DNA of 64,000 nucleotides from Phytophthora colocasiae. Taxonomy: Eukaryota; Oomycota; Peronosporomycetes; Peronosporales; Peronosporaceae. Positions within the stretch are counted from its first letter, which is position 1. Each line of letters begins with the position of its first letter. Below the pieces are notes generated by a model. It did not search any database. It was not told the DNA's origin and worked only from the letters and a program-made list of their open reading frames with translations. This document shows, one piece after another, positions 53,704-64,000 of the stretch. The stretch is taken from the NCBI GenBank assembly GCA_018806915.1, contig JAGKQI010000096.1, forward strand, positions 496,001 through 560,000, given 5' to 3'. The position numbers were made by a program, and so were the translations under genes.

Positions 53704-54812
53704 ATGGTTAACCAAGTCGAGCTGCTGCAGTGGTTTATCGCAACACGCAGAGGGCTCAGCCGCAAGAAGAAGCTACGCTACTTGAGCCTGATCGCCTACG
53801 TTGAGCGCCCGGTGATCCCTCTGGTTGAATTCGATCTATCGACCTACTCTAACGCTGACAGCGAGCTCAATTTCCGCTTCGATGTAGCTGGGGTCCGTGA
53901 ACTATACAGTTTGCTTCGTATCCCGGACGAAGTCGTTACTGTATACAACGGCAAAGTTCACGACCGCTGCTCTGGAATTGAGGCTCTATGTATCATGCTG
54001 CGACGCCTAGCAACACCTTCGCGGTACTACGATATGGTGCACGAGCTTTTTGGAAACTCAAGAGGGCGGCTGAGTAGAATTGTTCTACACATGATCGACT
54101 ACGTGCACGATACCTTCTCAGAGAAGCTGTACATGCCCGACAGCGTCGTCGCAGCTAGAATTGAAACCTACTGCACATCTATCAAAGCTAAGGGCGCACC
54201 AATCGATGGAATTTTTGGCTTTCCTGACGGAACGAAGTTAGGCATATGTCGCCCTTCACCTCGTCAAGACGGTGTTCGTGGCGAGAATCTACAGCGGCAC
54301 TGCTACAGCGGCCATAAGAGGTGCCATTGCCTAAACTATCAAGCTATCACGGCGCCTGATGGGCTCTGCATACATTTCTGGGGTCCTATGGAGGGAAGAA
54401 GGCACGATACAACGATGCTTCGGGAGAGCAAGCTGATCGCTCACTTTCGGAGCCACCCGGAATTTTTACCGGGCGCCTTTTGTATGGAGATCCCGCCTAC
54501 GGCGTCCAGGACTTTATCATCAGTGGCTACAAGGGAAATGGGATCAGCGAAGCCGAACATGACTTCAACAAGGAAATGAGTCGTTTACGTGAGTCTGTCG
54601 AGTGGAACTTCAAATGCTTGAAAACCCTTTGGCCTTTTGTCGACTACAGAAGATCACAAAAGATTCGGCTTTCACCTGTTGGTAAAATTGTTAAAGTAGC
54701 TATGCTTTTAACAAACTGCCACAACTGCTACACTGGTGGAAATCAGATCAGCCAATACTTCGGCCTTGCACCTCCAAGCATGTCCGAGTACCTCGCAGAA
54801 GACTCGAGCTAG
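53704..54812 (+). pseudogene. Harbinger DDE transposase (one frameshift)
   Basis: From ATG 53704 (MVNQVELLQWFIATRRGLS) a helical DNA-binding part leads to the DDE nuclease: GIFGFPDGTKLGICRPS (first Asp), GHKRCHCLNYQAITAPDGL, FWGPMEGRRHDTTMLRES (second Asp). Near 54483 one base is missing, so the frame reads FCMEIPPTAS; the other frame restores LYGDPAYGVQDFIISGYKG and MSRLRESVEWNFKCLK (the Glu of DDE) to a stop at 54812. With that one change corrected the protein would be of normal length (about 369 residues). As the sequence stands it is inactive. Confidence 0.9.
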
Positions 54813-55881
54813 AGCTGTTCCACGTCCAAGTCGTCGCTATCGCTCGCTGAGTTGCTGTTGTTGCCACGAGATTTTACCTTCGCGAGTTTTAGCAACGTCT
54901 TGAATCGCTCGTTTTCAAGCTGGGCAATGCGCAGTCGAAATTCACGTTCTTCTTTACGATCCTGCAGCTTGCTTAGCTTGTGTTGCTGCATCATTTCTTG
55001 TTCTTGCTTTCAATGCTCAGCTCGCAACTCACGCTCCTTCTCGTTGTCCTCACGCATTAAATCAAAGACCGTGACCTTGCGAGGCGTTGTCTCGTTTTGG
55101 TCGTCACCAGACCGCTCTTTACGCTTTTTAAGACGTGCAACAGCTTCATCGCGTATAAATTTACCGGTACGTTCTTCGGCGGCCAGCTTCTGCTTCTGCT
55201 CCTCCGACCTTAGCTCCTCTGACCTTGTGTGTTCGTCAACTTCAAGAAGAAGGTCGTCAAGAAGCTGGATCGTCTCATCATACACCTCAGATACACCTGA
55301 AGCAGCGGCGGATGAACGGTCAAAAGCACGGTGACGCTCGATCAGCACATTGAAGCGAGCTTGAGCAGACTTCCCAGTAATCTCAGTCTTGGTGAAGTCT
55401 TCCAACCTCTTCAACTTGTTTGCAACTGCTGACCATGCGTCCATGACACCACCACGAACGCTTTTGTACGGGTGATCGGTGTTGACCTGACGCAACAGCA
55501 TCAGATCATCCGACTTGCTGAATTTTTTCTTTTTGGTTTGCTCGAACTCGCAGGGTTTTTTGGTTTAGCAGGTCTACTGATGACTGCAGCCGAGTCCTCC
55601 TCGATTTCATCAGTGGTGACCCAACCATTTGCACTGAGGTCAGCTCCGCCCCATGCAACCGCAGAGTCACGAGTAGAATCGTCAGCTGCGTAGCTGCGTC
55701 TTACAACCGAGTATTCGCCGCCAGCGGTGGCCCTTGTGGACGGTGCATCGCCGTCGCCGGTAGTCCTGACAGCCGAAAGAGCTGTAGCAGTCGCGGAGGG
55801 AGTGTTTTGCTTCGTCAGGATCATCACGAAAGTCGGGAAATGAAGACACAAGAGTACTTGGTAGGTTGTCCTTAGTAACAC
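54809..55881 (-). pseudogene. Harbinger Myb/SANT-like DNA-binding partner gene
   Basis: On the minus strand, a Ser/Thr/Asp-rich N-terminus (55881-55501) and a frame change near 55520 lead to SKSDDLMLLRQVNTDHPYKS and GVMDAWSAVANKLKRLEDF, a Myb/SANT-like trihelix. A helical, charged C-terminal part follows (LLEVDEHTRSEELRSEEQKQ; EREFRLRIAQLENERFKTLL) with an in-frame TGA at about 55010. Harbinger transposition needs both proteins: the Myb-like partner brings the transposase to the nucleus and to the ends. The gene ends four bases into the transposase 3' end, so the two are convergent. Broken at two sites. Confidence 0.75.
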
Positions 55882-55959
55882 TTGGCTTTAACGCACCCTT
55901 GTAGTTCTCCACACGCTTTGGACTCTTATCGGGGCCAGTTGATACTAAACACGTGGTCA

Positions 55960-56640
55960 ACTTCCCACCACACCACAACTTTCTGCTTCAGTTGTTCCTG
56001 CTGCCGCTCCGTGATGGTGCTATTCAGCGAGAGCTTCGCGTCCGGCTGGCCAACACGTCGCTCACCACTTCATGCTTAAGCCACGCGTCGTTCTTTTCTC
56101 TGAACATCACCACCGCCACGACGAACAGCACGTCTTCCTCCGCCTCAGCTAATTGCTTCACTCCTCCCCCAGCTTTGTGTCGATTAGCTGCTACAGCATC
56201 CACGTGAGCGGCTCTGCCTTGTCGTTTGGAAAGTGCTTGGTGAACTCCTCTTTGTGAGACCTGGTTAGGGTGGATCGGCTCACAGCACTCTCTCGTGCTC
56301 GGCCGCAGGCCACTGCATGAAGTCACCACGCTCGTACCGTGTGATCGCCACCACATTGCCCTTCATCAACAGCGTGGACGCTACGGTGCCCGCAAATAGA
56401 CGCTCTAGAAGACCATTAGGGAGCGACAGATCTCAACGCTACGCTGAAGCGTAAGCAGCGTCTGCTCCACCAGCTTGTCGTTGGACGCCTTGTCGCCGCT
56501 GTGTCCTTGGAGCACGCCAAACCTCAGCGCGCCTGGTAAATTTGATGTGCTAGCGAACGGGAACTGAACGCAACAGAAACCTGGTTTTGTGTTGTCCTGT
56601 TCCTTTCCCAATCCTGGTTGTTGAACAGGAACGGACCAGG
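55960..56640. other. Right part of the Harbinger element, coding-like scraps
   Basis: Minus-strand scraps such as KHFPNDKAEPLTWML and VAVVMFREKNDAWLKHEVVS look coding but are broken by stops and change frame. They may be a 5' part of the Myb-like gene or a third sequence. No confident reading. Confidence 0.3.
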
Positions 56641-56661
56641 AATTGCTCTCACAGAAACCTC

Positions 56662-56908
56662 TCTATTACTCCAACGGCCTTTACATACATCTCGATTTGA
56701 TTATTTTTTAAATATTTGGTAATTGTTTATTTATTAAAGTATTTGGTAATTGTTTATTTTTTTAAAGTATTTGTAAATTATTTTTATTGTGCAAGTTGTT
56801 TTTTTCGTATGTTATTTTTATTTTTTGAATATATTTTTTAAAATCTCTTAAAAAAATTGTGCTACTCAAATTGGACCAATAATTGCGCTACTCAAAATCT
56901 GGCTGAAC
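56662..56908. promoter_or_regulatory. AT-rich region upstream of INTS9
   Basis: Poly-T/A-rich with an imperfect tandem repeat AAAGTATTTGGTAATTGTTT (56697-56785). It is the presumed INTS9 promoter, right next to the transposon end. Confidence 0.5.
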
Positions 56909-59288
56909 ATGAAAGTGGTAAGTTGGCACCTCATGCGGCCTTTACTCGCTACCTCCCGCTCTCCTAACGAGCCTCATCTGCAGTCTGCATGCTCTCAAGT
57001 TGCTCTGTGCCTTGCGTATCTCACCTTCGTTTTTATTTCTTATAACGATGCTCTTCAGATTCAGTTAGGCGGAGCAAACGATGGCCTTTGCCACTTCTTG
57101 AGCCTCGGAGGCTTTGAGATGCTGCTGGACTGCGGCGTCAAGATACAGTCACTTCAGAGAAATCTTAAACAAAACGGTGGCTTTATCTATCAGCTACAGC
57201 TACCTGGATTGAGCTCTGTAGATGTGGGAGCTCTGGACGTGGTATTATTGTCCAACCACCACAGTCTATTGGCTCTGCCTCTGCTAACGGAGGTTCTGGG
57301 CTTCAAAGGAAAGATTTACGCGACTCAGCTCACGCTAGACTTCGGTCGCTTGTTCCTGGAGGAGTTGGCATCTTTGACTCGAGATGACAACGACGCTATC
57401 TTCAGTTTTGAAGCGGTGGCAGACGGACTGGAAACGGAGATACCCATGTTTTCGTTGAAAGAGATCGAAAAATGTTGCAAAAAGGTGCAATACGTCGAGT
57501 ACAGTGAAGTGATGCCGTTGACCTATGGCGTACAGGTTACGGCGTTAAGTTCGGGGTACAGCTTGGGTGCAAGCATTTGGCTGGTGGAAGGACCGAACGA
57601 TAGGTTGGCATACGTGGCAGCAGCATCGGGAGATTACAATCGCCACCCGAAGGAACTAGATTTGCTTCCTCTTGTCGACTGTGAGACGCTATTACTGACG
57701 GACTTGAAACCAGATCGCGACCCGCATTCCAACACGGAACGCATGGTGGAGCGAGTACTGAGTGGGGTGACTCGCGTGCTGGAGCGTGGGGGAGTTTGCA
57801 TCGTGCCTACGTCGCCTTGTGGTGTTGTATTTGATCTTGTGGAGGCTGTGTACGCGGCATGTATTCACAACAAACAGAATGTCCCGATGTACTTCATCTC
57901 GGATTACGCTTCACGTGTGATGGAATTGACACAACTTGGTGCTGAGTGGCTGTGTGAAAAGAAGATTGAGAAGTTGTACGCTGGCGAAGATGCATTTCTC
58001 CATGAGTCCCTGCTAAAAAATAACCTGTTTCACGCTGTCGCTGATGTTTCGGCTGCCACAGCCGCTACTTTCCAGGTATGGCCTTCGCGATCCTATTAAA
58101 ACAAGTATCTGTGTACTAAACCCATGTCGTGACCAGAATGGCAGTATCCTGTTTGTAGGTCACCCATCTCTCAAGTTCGGACTTGCACCTGACTTGATTC
58201 ATATGCTTGGACATGAGAGTCGCAATGCTGTTCTTCTGATCGGTACGTTCAAACATAATACTTCTCTTAGGCGAGGTTATTCTCTAATGAGCTTTGTTTC
58301 CAATAGATCCATCGGTGGACGCTACTGAAGCCTTTGCCCCCTTCCGAGACCTCCAGATTGAGAAAATCGCCTGTCCCATCGACCCGCGATTAAGTTGTGG
58401 CGATGCGAACCAGTTCATCGCACGCTGTTGCCCTCATAACCTGATCGTCCCCTACGAATATACCATTGCTCCACCTGCGACTGCGACGGAAGGGGCTGAT
58501 ATGTCTTCGCACTTTTCGCGCGTTCTTCCTCTCCACGAACTGACAGCAGCAAAAACCAAGACTGAGCTACTAACGTTTCCCATGAAGCTGTTCGAGCCCA
58601 TCGTTGTCGAGAAGGCGTCGAAATATCTCGATGGAAGACTTGACCCGAAGGTAAAATTTGACTCGACATTGTTGCTTAATTTTTTTCGTGATGTCATTAT
58701 TGAACTTGTGTCTTTTGTTGTAGCTTGCTGCACAGGCTACGATCACGGAGGTGAATGGTAAAGCTGCAGCCTGTGTAAGTGGTGTGCTCAACGTGAAACG
58801 GAAATCCTTTGTGCTGGAGCCGTCTCCGGGTGCTTTTGTCGCGCCTTCATCTGCCGACGTTAGTGAGGATATCAAGTTGAAGGGGACGGGAAAGCGCAAA
58901 GCGTCATCACTTTCAGATGTGGATACCAACAGTACACTCCAGAGTATCGACTACAAGGAAAAGAGCAAGCTCCTGTTGGGTCGAGTGGATGAAGATAAAC
59001 TCATGAAACAGGTGAAAACGGTATGTATCTTTGCTTTCTACTGCAGTGCAGTTGTTAGAACACTTCCTGACGATGCATTTGGCTCTCGTTCTTCAGCATG
59101 ACCCACAAGCTCAAGTTTATATTTCACAGGGCCAAGGAGACGCAGATGTGTTTATGAGCATTCCATCTTTTGACGCCCGCATTACTTTGTGGAAAGAGGC
59201 TGGAAAGACACTTGTTGAGACGGAGAAAGAGGAAGCTCGTGCCTTATTGACCTCCTTTATTCTCGCACAAGTGGTAGTGATTACCTAG
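56909..59288 (+). CDS. INTS9: Integrator complex subunit 9 (beta-CASP fold)
   Basis: Exons: 56909-56917, 57059-58075, 58137-58242, 58307-58650, 58724-59020, 59097-59288. The first is only ATGAAAGTG; the 141-nt intron after it has GTAAGT..CAG and stays open in frame, but removing it gives MKV-IQLGGANDGLCHFLSL, much closer to the family. Total about 654 residues. INTS9 is the non-catalytic metallo-beta-lactamase/beta-CASP partner of INTS11 in the Integrator RNA-cleaving module (snRNA 3' ends, promoter-proximal termination). Family marks: VDVGALDVVLLSNHHSLLAL, VQVTALSSGYSLGASIWLVE, GGVCIVPTSPCGVVFDLVEA, MYFISDYASRVMELTQLGAE, FVGHPSLKFGL, PIDPRLSCGDANQFI. As in other INTS9, the zinc-binding HxHxDH motif is degenerate (SNHHSL). 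The C-terminus (VYISQGQGDADVFMSIPS) fits the INTS11-binding end. Confidence 0.93.
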
Positions 59289-59467
59289 GGCTAAGCAAGA
59301 GAGAAGATGCAGCTTTACTGGAACTAATGATGTTTTCGCAGAATAGATTGCTTCGTACCCAGCAGCAACGAGTGTGGGCAGTCTGATGAAGCGTATTTTT
59401 GGCTGGGTAGTGTTGGTTTAGTTCCTTTCCCCAGAAAGAACCGAGAGTGGTGCGACTAGCTACAACG

Positions 59468-61751
59468 ATGGAGCGAATCGAAGATGGCTCCAGCATGAAT
59501 ATTGTTCCGCCTATGTTTCACGCAGGTACGTGATGAGTTAGATCAATATGTCTAAGTAATTTCTTACGGATTGTACGATTCATGCTACCAGGCATCTCGA
59601 GCAAGTTCACAAAGCGTCATGGAGGCAATTTTCGCGATACTACATTAACAGCAGCATCGGCTGCAAAACAACGAGCAGAGCTGAAGCTGGAGAGACAAGC
59701 AGATGCGATTGAGAAGCAGCAGCAGAAAATTGACAAAGAGGTGGGATATGCAGTACTCTACTTTTTCCCAGGTAATTGACGAATGTATTTACCGGTATCC
59801 TATCAGATGAAGAAAATTGCAGAGATTACCCAGAATCTGCATCGCCAGCAGCTTCGCGAGGCCAAGCGTTTACGCAGCCGACTCAATTATTCAGCCACAA
59901 AGATCCAAGTTGCTTATCGACGCCACTTAGCGTACGTGAATCACATTAGACAAGAAGCAGCGGTGGTTATCCAGACCCTGTCACGTCGATTCCTGGCTCG
60001 TCGATTTTGCTGGAGATTACGGTTGGAACGTGAAGAGGTCTCCCAGAACTGCTCATCACAGATCATTACGAGATGCATTCAGAGGTTTACAGCTAGAATC
60101 ATCCGTTGTAGAGAAATTGAGCGCCAGTATTGGGCAGCCTGCTCCATTCAGTGCATGATTCGAGTAGTTGCAGCTCGGTCTTACGTCCAAGAACGACGGC
60201 GACAGCGAGAAGAAGCTGAACTCCAGTATCGAGCCGCAGTTCTGATCCAGTGCAACGCACGGAGCTTCATGACTAGGCTGATTTATCTCGACGTTCTCTA
60301 TCTGATTTGCCGGATTCAGGCAGCGATGCGTGGATGTCTTGTTCGACGACAGTTGCGGTGGCTTCGAGTTTCCGATGTGGATGCTATCACGAAACTACAG
60401 GCACATATTCGAGGCTTTTTGGCACGAAGAAACATGGAGCGTCGATACAGTGATAGGTCTACTTCTGTATCAAGTAGAACAAATCAAGGTTCAATTCAAA
60501 CGGTGGAACAGGCTACGCAGGCAAATTTCGGAGTATCGAAACTGAAGCTTGATCGAGGTTCTTCGTTCTCGTCTGCCAATGGTGAAAGGATGGGAAAGCA
60601 TGGGATACCGTCTCTCATTCGATCCTCAACAGGACGTGGATGGCAACCAACCGCTGAGCCAGTAATTAAGCGTTCGTACTGGTTGCCTGCAGGTGCGAGT
60701 TTCGATAAACGACTCCCTGTTTTACCAATACCGAAACGTATGAAGGCGCTACATAATGGAGACCCTCTGGGAGATGAGTTGGGGTTCACCAACCGGAACT
60801 GGACACCCAAAAAGCGTCCGCATCAGAAACCCTGTCCAGTAAGATTGAGTCCTGTATTCGTTCCAGTGGCCAACATCGACGTTTGTGATCCTGGTTCCTG
60901 TGAATTAAAGGCTGAAGGAGATGCTAGCGTTCTAGAGAATGAAGAGCGTCTTCGTCGCCAGGAAGAACTCAAACAGAAGCTACAAGCCCGACGAAACCAG
61001 GAAAGACGTCAACAAGAGTACGAGCTGAAGCTGAAGCGTGAAGCCGAGGTAAGACATCAACTCTGTTGACAAGCGTTTCGCCAAAATGTTAAGTATTTTG
61101 TGAATTATTCTCATTCAGAATGAAGCTAATGAGAGGAAACTAATGGAGCGTGAGGAGAAGGCAGTGCGTCTTCAATTGAAGATTCTTCGCCGACGTTCAA
61201 GGGAGGGGAGAATCCGACAAATAACTGCTGATCAACGTCGAGAAGAACGGGAACGGGTAGCGATGACCCGAGAGGAGAGACATGTCTGCCTTCATATAAA
61301 GTTTTGTGCTCGCCAACAAACAAAGAAACGACAACAACTTACAACACTTGCAAGTGAACTCGAGTCTCAACCTCCATCGACATCTTCCAGTCGACATGAA
61401 CGTCAGAAATCCTCAACTTCCACGACGAGAAAAAGTAAGTCAGCATCCAAGAAAACGGGTCATGTTAGCAGCACCGATGATGACGGAGATATGTCGTTTC
61501 TCGACATTAACTTCACCATACCACCATCTATGAAGACGCGCAAGCAGCTTAGTAACAACAAGATGGGGAGATCTCAGTCTAAGAAGACCATGGTGAAGAA
61601 AGAGAGGGTTACTGGCGGGAGAATTAAGCGGAATAATACCTCAAGTCGGATTGTGACACCTGCACCAACAGAAGACCTAGATGATGATTGTGGATATGGC
61701 GATGAGTTCGACGAAGTTGTGGACGAATCTGCTCTTGGTCAATTGATTTGA
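59468..61751 (+). CDS. Multi-IQ-motif (calmodulin-binding) protein
   Basis: Exons 59468-59525, 59592-59740, 59807-61048 and 61119-61751 give about 694 residues. The N-terminus (MERIEDGSSMNIVPPMFHA) and a charged helix precede a run of about seven IQ-like helices: TKIQVAYRRHLAYV, VVIQTLSRRFLARRF, SQIITRCIQRFTARI, CSIQCMIRVVAARSYV, VLIQCNARSFMTRLI, CRIQAAMRGCLVRRQL and TKLQAHIRGFLARRNM. IQ motifs bind calmodulin or similar EF-hand proteins. After a Ser-rich linker there are coiled-coil stretches rich in Arg/Glu/Gln (RRQEELKQKLQARRNQERRQ) and a basic, Ser/Lys-rich tail with an acidic end. There is no motor or kinase domain. It may be a cytoskeletal or centrosomal (flagellar) scaffold. Convergent with USP5, only 88 bp apart. 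Confidence 0.85.
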
Positions 61752-61839
61752 GAGGACTTAATCGTAAATGGGAAGCTGTGCTTTATTCAAATGATTTTCG
61801 AGCAAATGTACGTCACTTTCAAGTAGAAAGTTTCTACGG

Positions 61840-64000
61840 TTAAGCGTCAGTGCGACGGAACAGGTACAGGTAACCAGCGCCTAGTGGTGGCTGCTCTGAC
61901 TCGGCCACCTTGTCGTCATTAAAGATGATCCAGCGGCCTTCTTTCTTCATGTGGCAAACGTAATGACCCGAGTTGGTGTTCTTGCCTACGTGGCTGACGA
62001 AGCCAACAAGAGTGTAGTCTCCAGAGGACTCACTATCCAAGCGCTTGGCTGACCCAGAATCACCTGAAGTTGGTGCTGAAGTTGAGGTCTCGCTTTCACA
62101 CTGAGAGACGGCACCATCTAAATCGTCCATGTGACTGAACAACCACTCAGCTGCACGATCGGGGTTGTTGTCGGTTTGTTTAAGCGCACACTTAGCGTGA
62201 GCTTCAGCGAAACCCATTGCCATCAAATTTGAAACGTTCTCCACGTTTACCGAGTCTTCCTCACTCTTGTGAGCGGCACTTGCTGGAGCCGGTGGGTCAT
62301 TGAAGTCCGGGTCTTCCATGTGACTAAAGATCCACTCCATTGCAGCTTCAGCATTGGAATTACCAGTCGCGATTGCTGCACGCTTGCATCCATTTTCAGA
62401 GAAACCCATCGACACCAGCTGAGCCACGAGCACTTCATCAGCTGCGTCCGACGCAGCATCGGCAGCACTCTCCATGGCGGTGGCAGCAGGGGCTTCAGGG
62501 AGCTCTTCCTCTCCGTCGACAAGACCCTTAGACACGAATCGGTTTAGAGAAAATGTCTCGGGCACTTTCACATCGACCTCCAATTTCTTCGGCGTCCAGT
62601 CCTCAGCCACGTAGAATCGTCTCATTTGAACTAGTAAATAACGCGGGAACGATCGGAAGCGAACGGTCTTCTGCGCTTGACCCTTTTTGCCAGTTGCTGA
62701 GGACAAGAAGTCTTCAATAATCTCAGGTGCCAACGTTTTCTCAACACAAGCTTCGAAAGGAACATTTGGAATCACACGTTCTTCGTCATCCTTGCTCTCA
62801 GTCTTTTCATTGTCACCAAGGCGCTGGCGCTTTTGTTCAAGCACCTGATAAGCACTCACCTGTGTGGCATTGGTTGCAGCCTCCAAAGGAATCTGCAGCT
62901 GAAGAAGCATGTCATCCCGAGGCACATACTTCACCTTGTTCGAAGCCGTGCATTGCACGCGGTCCTCCAGCTTAAACTTAAACAGGTTCGCAGTCGGTAG
63001 CTCAGAGCTACTGGCATCATCTCCAGGAAGAAGTGGCCCCAAGCGACTCGCACCAACACGCTCAGCACGAGTCATGAAGTCAAGCAGGTATTGAAGGTAT
63101 TCCACTGCGTCTTGCTGCTGCCCCGTAGAGAAATCTGGGTGACCCTTGCCAACAAGCCCCCGGAACGTGATCGGGCGTAGCTCCACATTGTGAATACTAT
63201 CCTCTTCAATTTCCTTGCTGGGGTTTTCAGGAGTCAAAAACTTCTTCTTGTATCGGTCCGTCAAAGTAGCACACGCTAACTTCGAGAACTGCGCAGCGAA
63301 ATCGTCAACAGGCAGCGCCGATGGGGTGTCAGCCGTCAAGAAAATCTTCTCCGACATTTTGAAATACCGTTCTTGTACTTCAGGCAGCGCCAACAAAAGT
63401 TGCAGCACAGAGTTCATGTAACAGCTATTCCCCAAGTTCCTGAAACCAATATACCCCGCTCCTGATACCGGAACCAGCTTCTTTCCAGCTTCAGTCACTG
63501 CGTCGAACTCGTACGACAAGTTCAGTCCCACTTGTAGCTCATTCATCGACTTGTCTGTCTTCTTCAGGTTGTTAACATTGATTCCAAAGTGTTCTAAATG
63601 CTTAGCCAACAACGGATTCTTCACCATATCGTCTTCATCCGGTGCATAGCTGTACACATCTCCTCCTTCCGCAGTAATCGTACCCAACTTCACTGACAAA
63701 GGGTAAATGCCCCCGGTATCACTGTAGTGGGTCAGGGCCGCTCCACATCCTCCAGAGCCGTCCCAGTTCTGCCTTCCGCAGCCAATGAATCCATCAGACA
63801 AATTCAGCCATAGATTCTCTTGTTTGTCACAGTCCGGAGCTTGGCACTTCCAGGCCACAGGGTTCGATGCAATATGCGGTGGATTCGGCACTTGTTCGAG
63901 ATGTTCTGCATACTTTGTAGGCTTAAGTTCTTCCTGCCAAGACTCCACTTCCTCAGTCACCGTGTTCCCTGCATGGTTCAGAACAGCTTCAGCAGCTTCT
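61840..64000 (-). CDS. USP5: USP5/isopeptidase T-type deubiquitinase (5' end outside window)
   Basis: The frame is open from 61840 to the right edge, so the N-terminus is missing; 719 codons plus the stop are visible. USP5 disassembles unanchored polyubiquitin to recycle ubiquitin. In order: the end of the first zinc finger region, then the UBP zinc finger (WKCQAPDCDKQENLWLNLSD, IGCGRQNWDGSGG), PLSVKLGTITAEGGDVYSY, the catalytic Cys box GFRNLGNSCYMNSVLQLLL, GQQQDAVEYLQYLLDF, two UBA domains (LVSMGFSENGCKRAAIATGN and LMAMGFAEAHAKCALKQTDN), and the catalytic His box HVGKNTNSGHYVCHMKKEGR with FNDDKV. The two UBAs inserted in the catalytic domain are the USP5/13 hallmark. Cys and His are present, so activity is expected. 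An internal GTG is not the start; the frame goes on upstream. Confidence 0.95.
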   Translation of the reverse strand, partial: EAAEAVLNHAGNTVTEEVESWQEELKPTKYAEHLEQVPNPPHIASNPVAWKCQAPDCDKQENLWLNLSDGFIGCGRQNWDGSGGCGAALTHYSDTGGIYPLSVKLGTITAEGGDVYSYAPDEDDMVKNPLLAKHLEHFGINVNNLKKTDKSMNELQVGLNLSYEFDAVTEAGKKLVPVSGAGYIGFRNLGNSCYMNSVLQLLLALPEVQERYFKMSEKIFLTADTPSALPVDDFAAQFSKLACATLTDRYKKKFLTPENPSKEIEEDSIHNVELRPITFRGLVGKGHPDFSTGQQQDAVEYLQYLLDFMTRAERVGASRLGPLLPGDDASSSELPTANLFKFKLEDRVQCTASNKVKYVPRDDMLLQLQIPLEAATNATQVSAYQVLEQKRQRLGDNEKTESKDDEERVIPNVPFEACVEKTLAPEIIEDFLSSATGKKGQAQKTVRFRSFPRYLLVQMRRFYVAEDWTPKKLEVDVKVPETFSLNRFVSKGLVDGEEELPEAPAATAMESAADAASDAADEVLVAQLVSMGFSENGCKRAAIATGNSNAEAAMEWIFSHMEDPDFNDPPAPASAAHKSEEDSVNVENVSNLMAMGFAEAHAKCALKQTDNNPDRAAEWLFSHMDDLDGAVSQCESETSTSAPTSGDSGSAKRLDSESSGDYTLVGFVSHVGKNTNSGHYVCHMKKEGRWIIFNDDKVAESEQPPLGAGYLYLFRRTDA

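Larger units (their letters stand above)
53502..56661. mobile_element. PIF/Harbinger DNA transposon with two convergent genes
   Basis: Ends are inverted repeats of about 35 bp. The left reads GAGGTTTCTGTGTGGAGCAT then TCCCGGTCCGTTC; the right, reversed, reads GAGGTTTCTGTGAGAGCAAT then TCCTGGTCCGTTC. TTA/TAA-like trinucleotides lie next to both ends but no clean duplication remains. Inside are a DDE transposase (+) and a Myb/SANT-like gene (-), the normal two-gene content of PIF/Harbinger. Size about 3.16 kb. Confidence 0.88.

Noticed and set aside
1..64000. CRISPR array, bacterial defence island, rRNA or tRNA genes
   Set aside because: No spaced direct repeats, no cas-like proteins, no rRNA sequence and no cloverleaf recognised by eye; a tRNAscan run would be the decisive test for tRNAs.

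Overview
The window looks like nuclear DNA of an oomycete, most likely a Phytophthora-like species of the Peronosporales. This is inferred, not proven. The evidence is densely packed genes on both strands, short introns (about 45-140 nt) with GTAAGT/GTACGT-type donors, an Elp3 with a C-terminal membrane anchor of the kind reported in chromalveolates, a membrane-anchored TKL-type kinase, a decayed apiosidase-like secreted enzyme, and a TE cluster of Tc1/mariner, Copia, Gypsy-chromovirus and PIF/Harbinger families. No bacterial-type operon, CRISPR array, rRNA or tRNA gene was seen. Exon models are by eye; the internal exons of the LRR and CH-TBC genes are the least certain. Several long reading frames open at GTG or TTG; I moved those starts to the first plausible ATG.

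Region 1-38.2 kb is a gene-rich block. In order: the 5' part of an unrecognised large gene (-); an 11-exon Kelch-BTB-BACK gene (+); a short cytochrome P450 (-); a tail-anchored Elp3 paralogue (+); a decayed tract with a BTB/BACK relic and an unknown broken gene (-); a large membrane TKL kinase (-); a DUF3605-like gene (-); UTP18 (+); a multi-exon LRR gene (-); a VTI1 SNARE (-); an EF-hand Na+/Ca2+ exchanger (-); a dead GH140/DUF4038-like gene (-); ZNHIT1 (-); a calponin-homology plus TBC Rab-GAP fusion (-); a FAR1/MULE-like DNA-binding protein (+); and a long kinesin (+).

Region 39.06-56.66 kb is a TE nest of about 17.6 kb. A Tc1/mariner element with long inverted repeats, each holding two copies of a short motif, is interrupted by a Copia element with 156-bp LTRs and a CCTCC target duplication. 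Next come two halves of a Gypsy chromovirus in opposite orientations: RNase H-integrase-chromodomain-LTR on + and LTR-gag-protease-RT on -. A PIF/Harbinger element with matching terminal repeats closes the nest; it carries a transposase and a convergent Myb-like gene. All the transposition genes are broken by stops or frameshifts.

Region 56.9-64 kb returns to housekeeping genes: INTS9 (with a likely 9-nt first coding exon), a multi-IQ-motif protein, and a USP5-type deubiquitinase that runs off the right edge. The genes are functionally unrelated (tRNA modification, rRNA processing, snRNA processing, chromatin remodelling, vesicle fusion, ubiquitin recycling). I see no single new biological system. 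The most interesting items are the Elp3 architecture, the CH-TBC fusion, the nested and inverted transposons, and the intron-bearing BTB relic.
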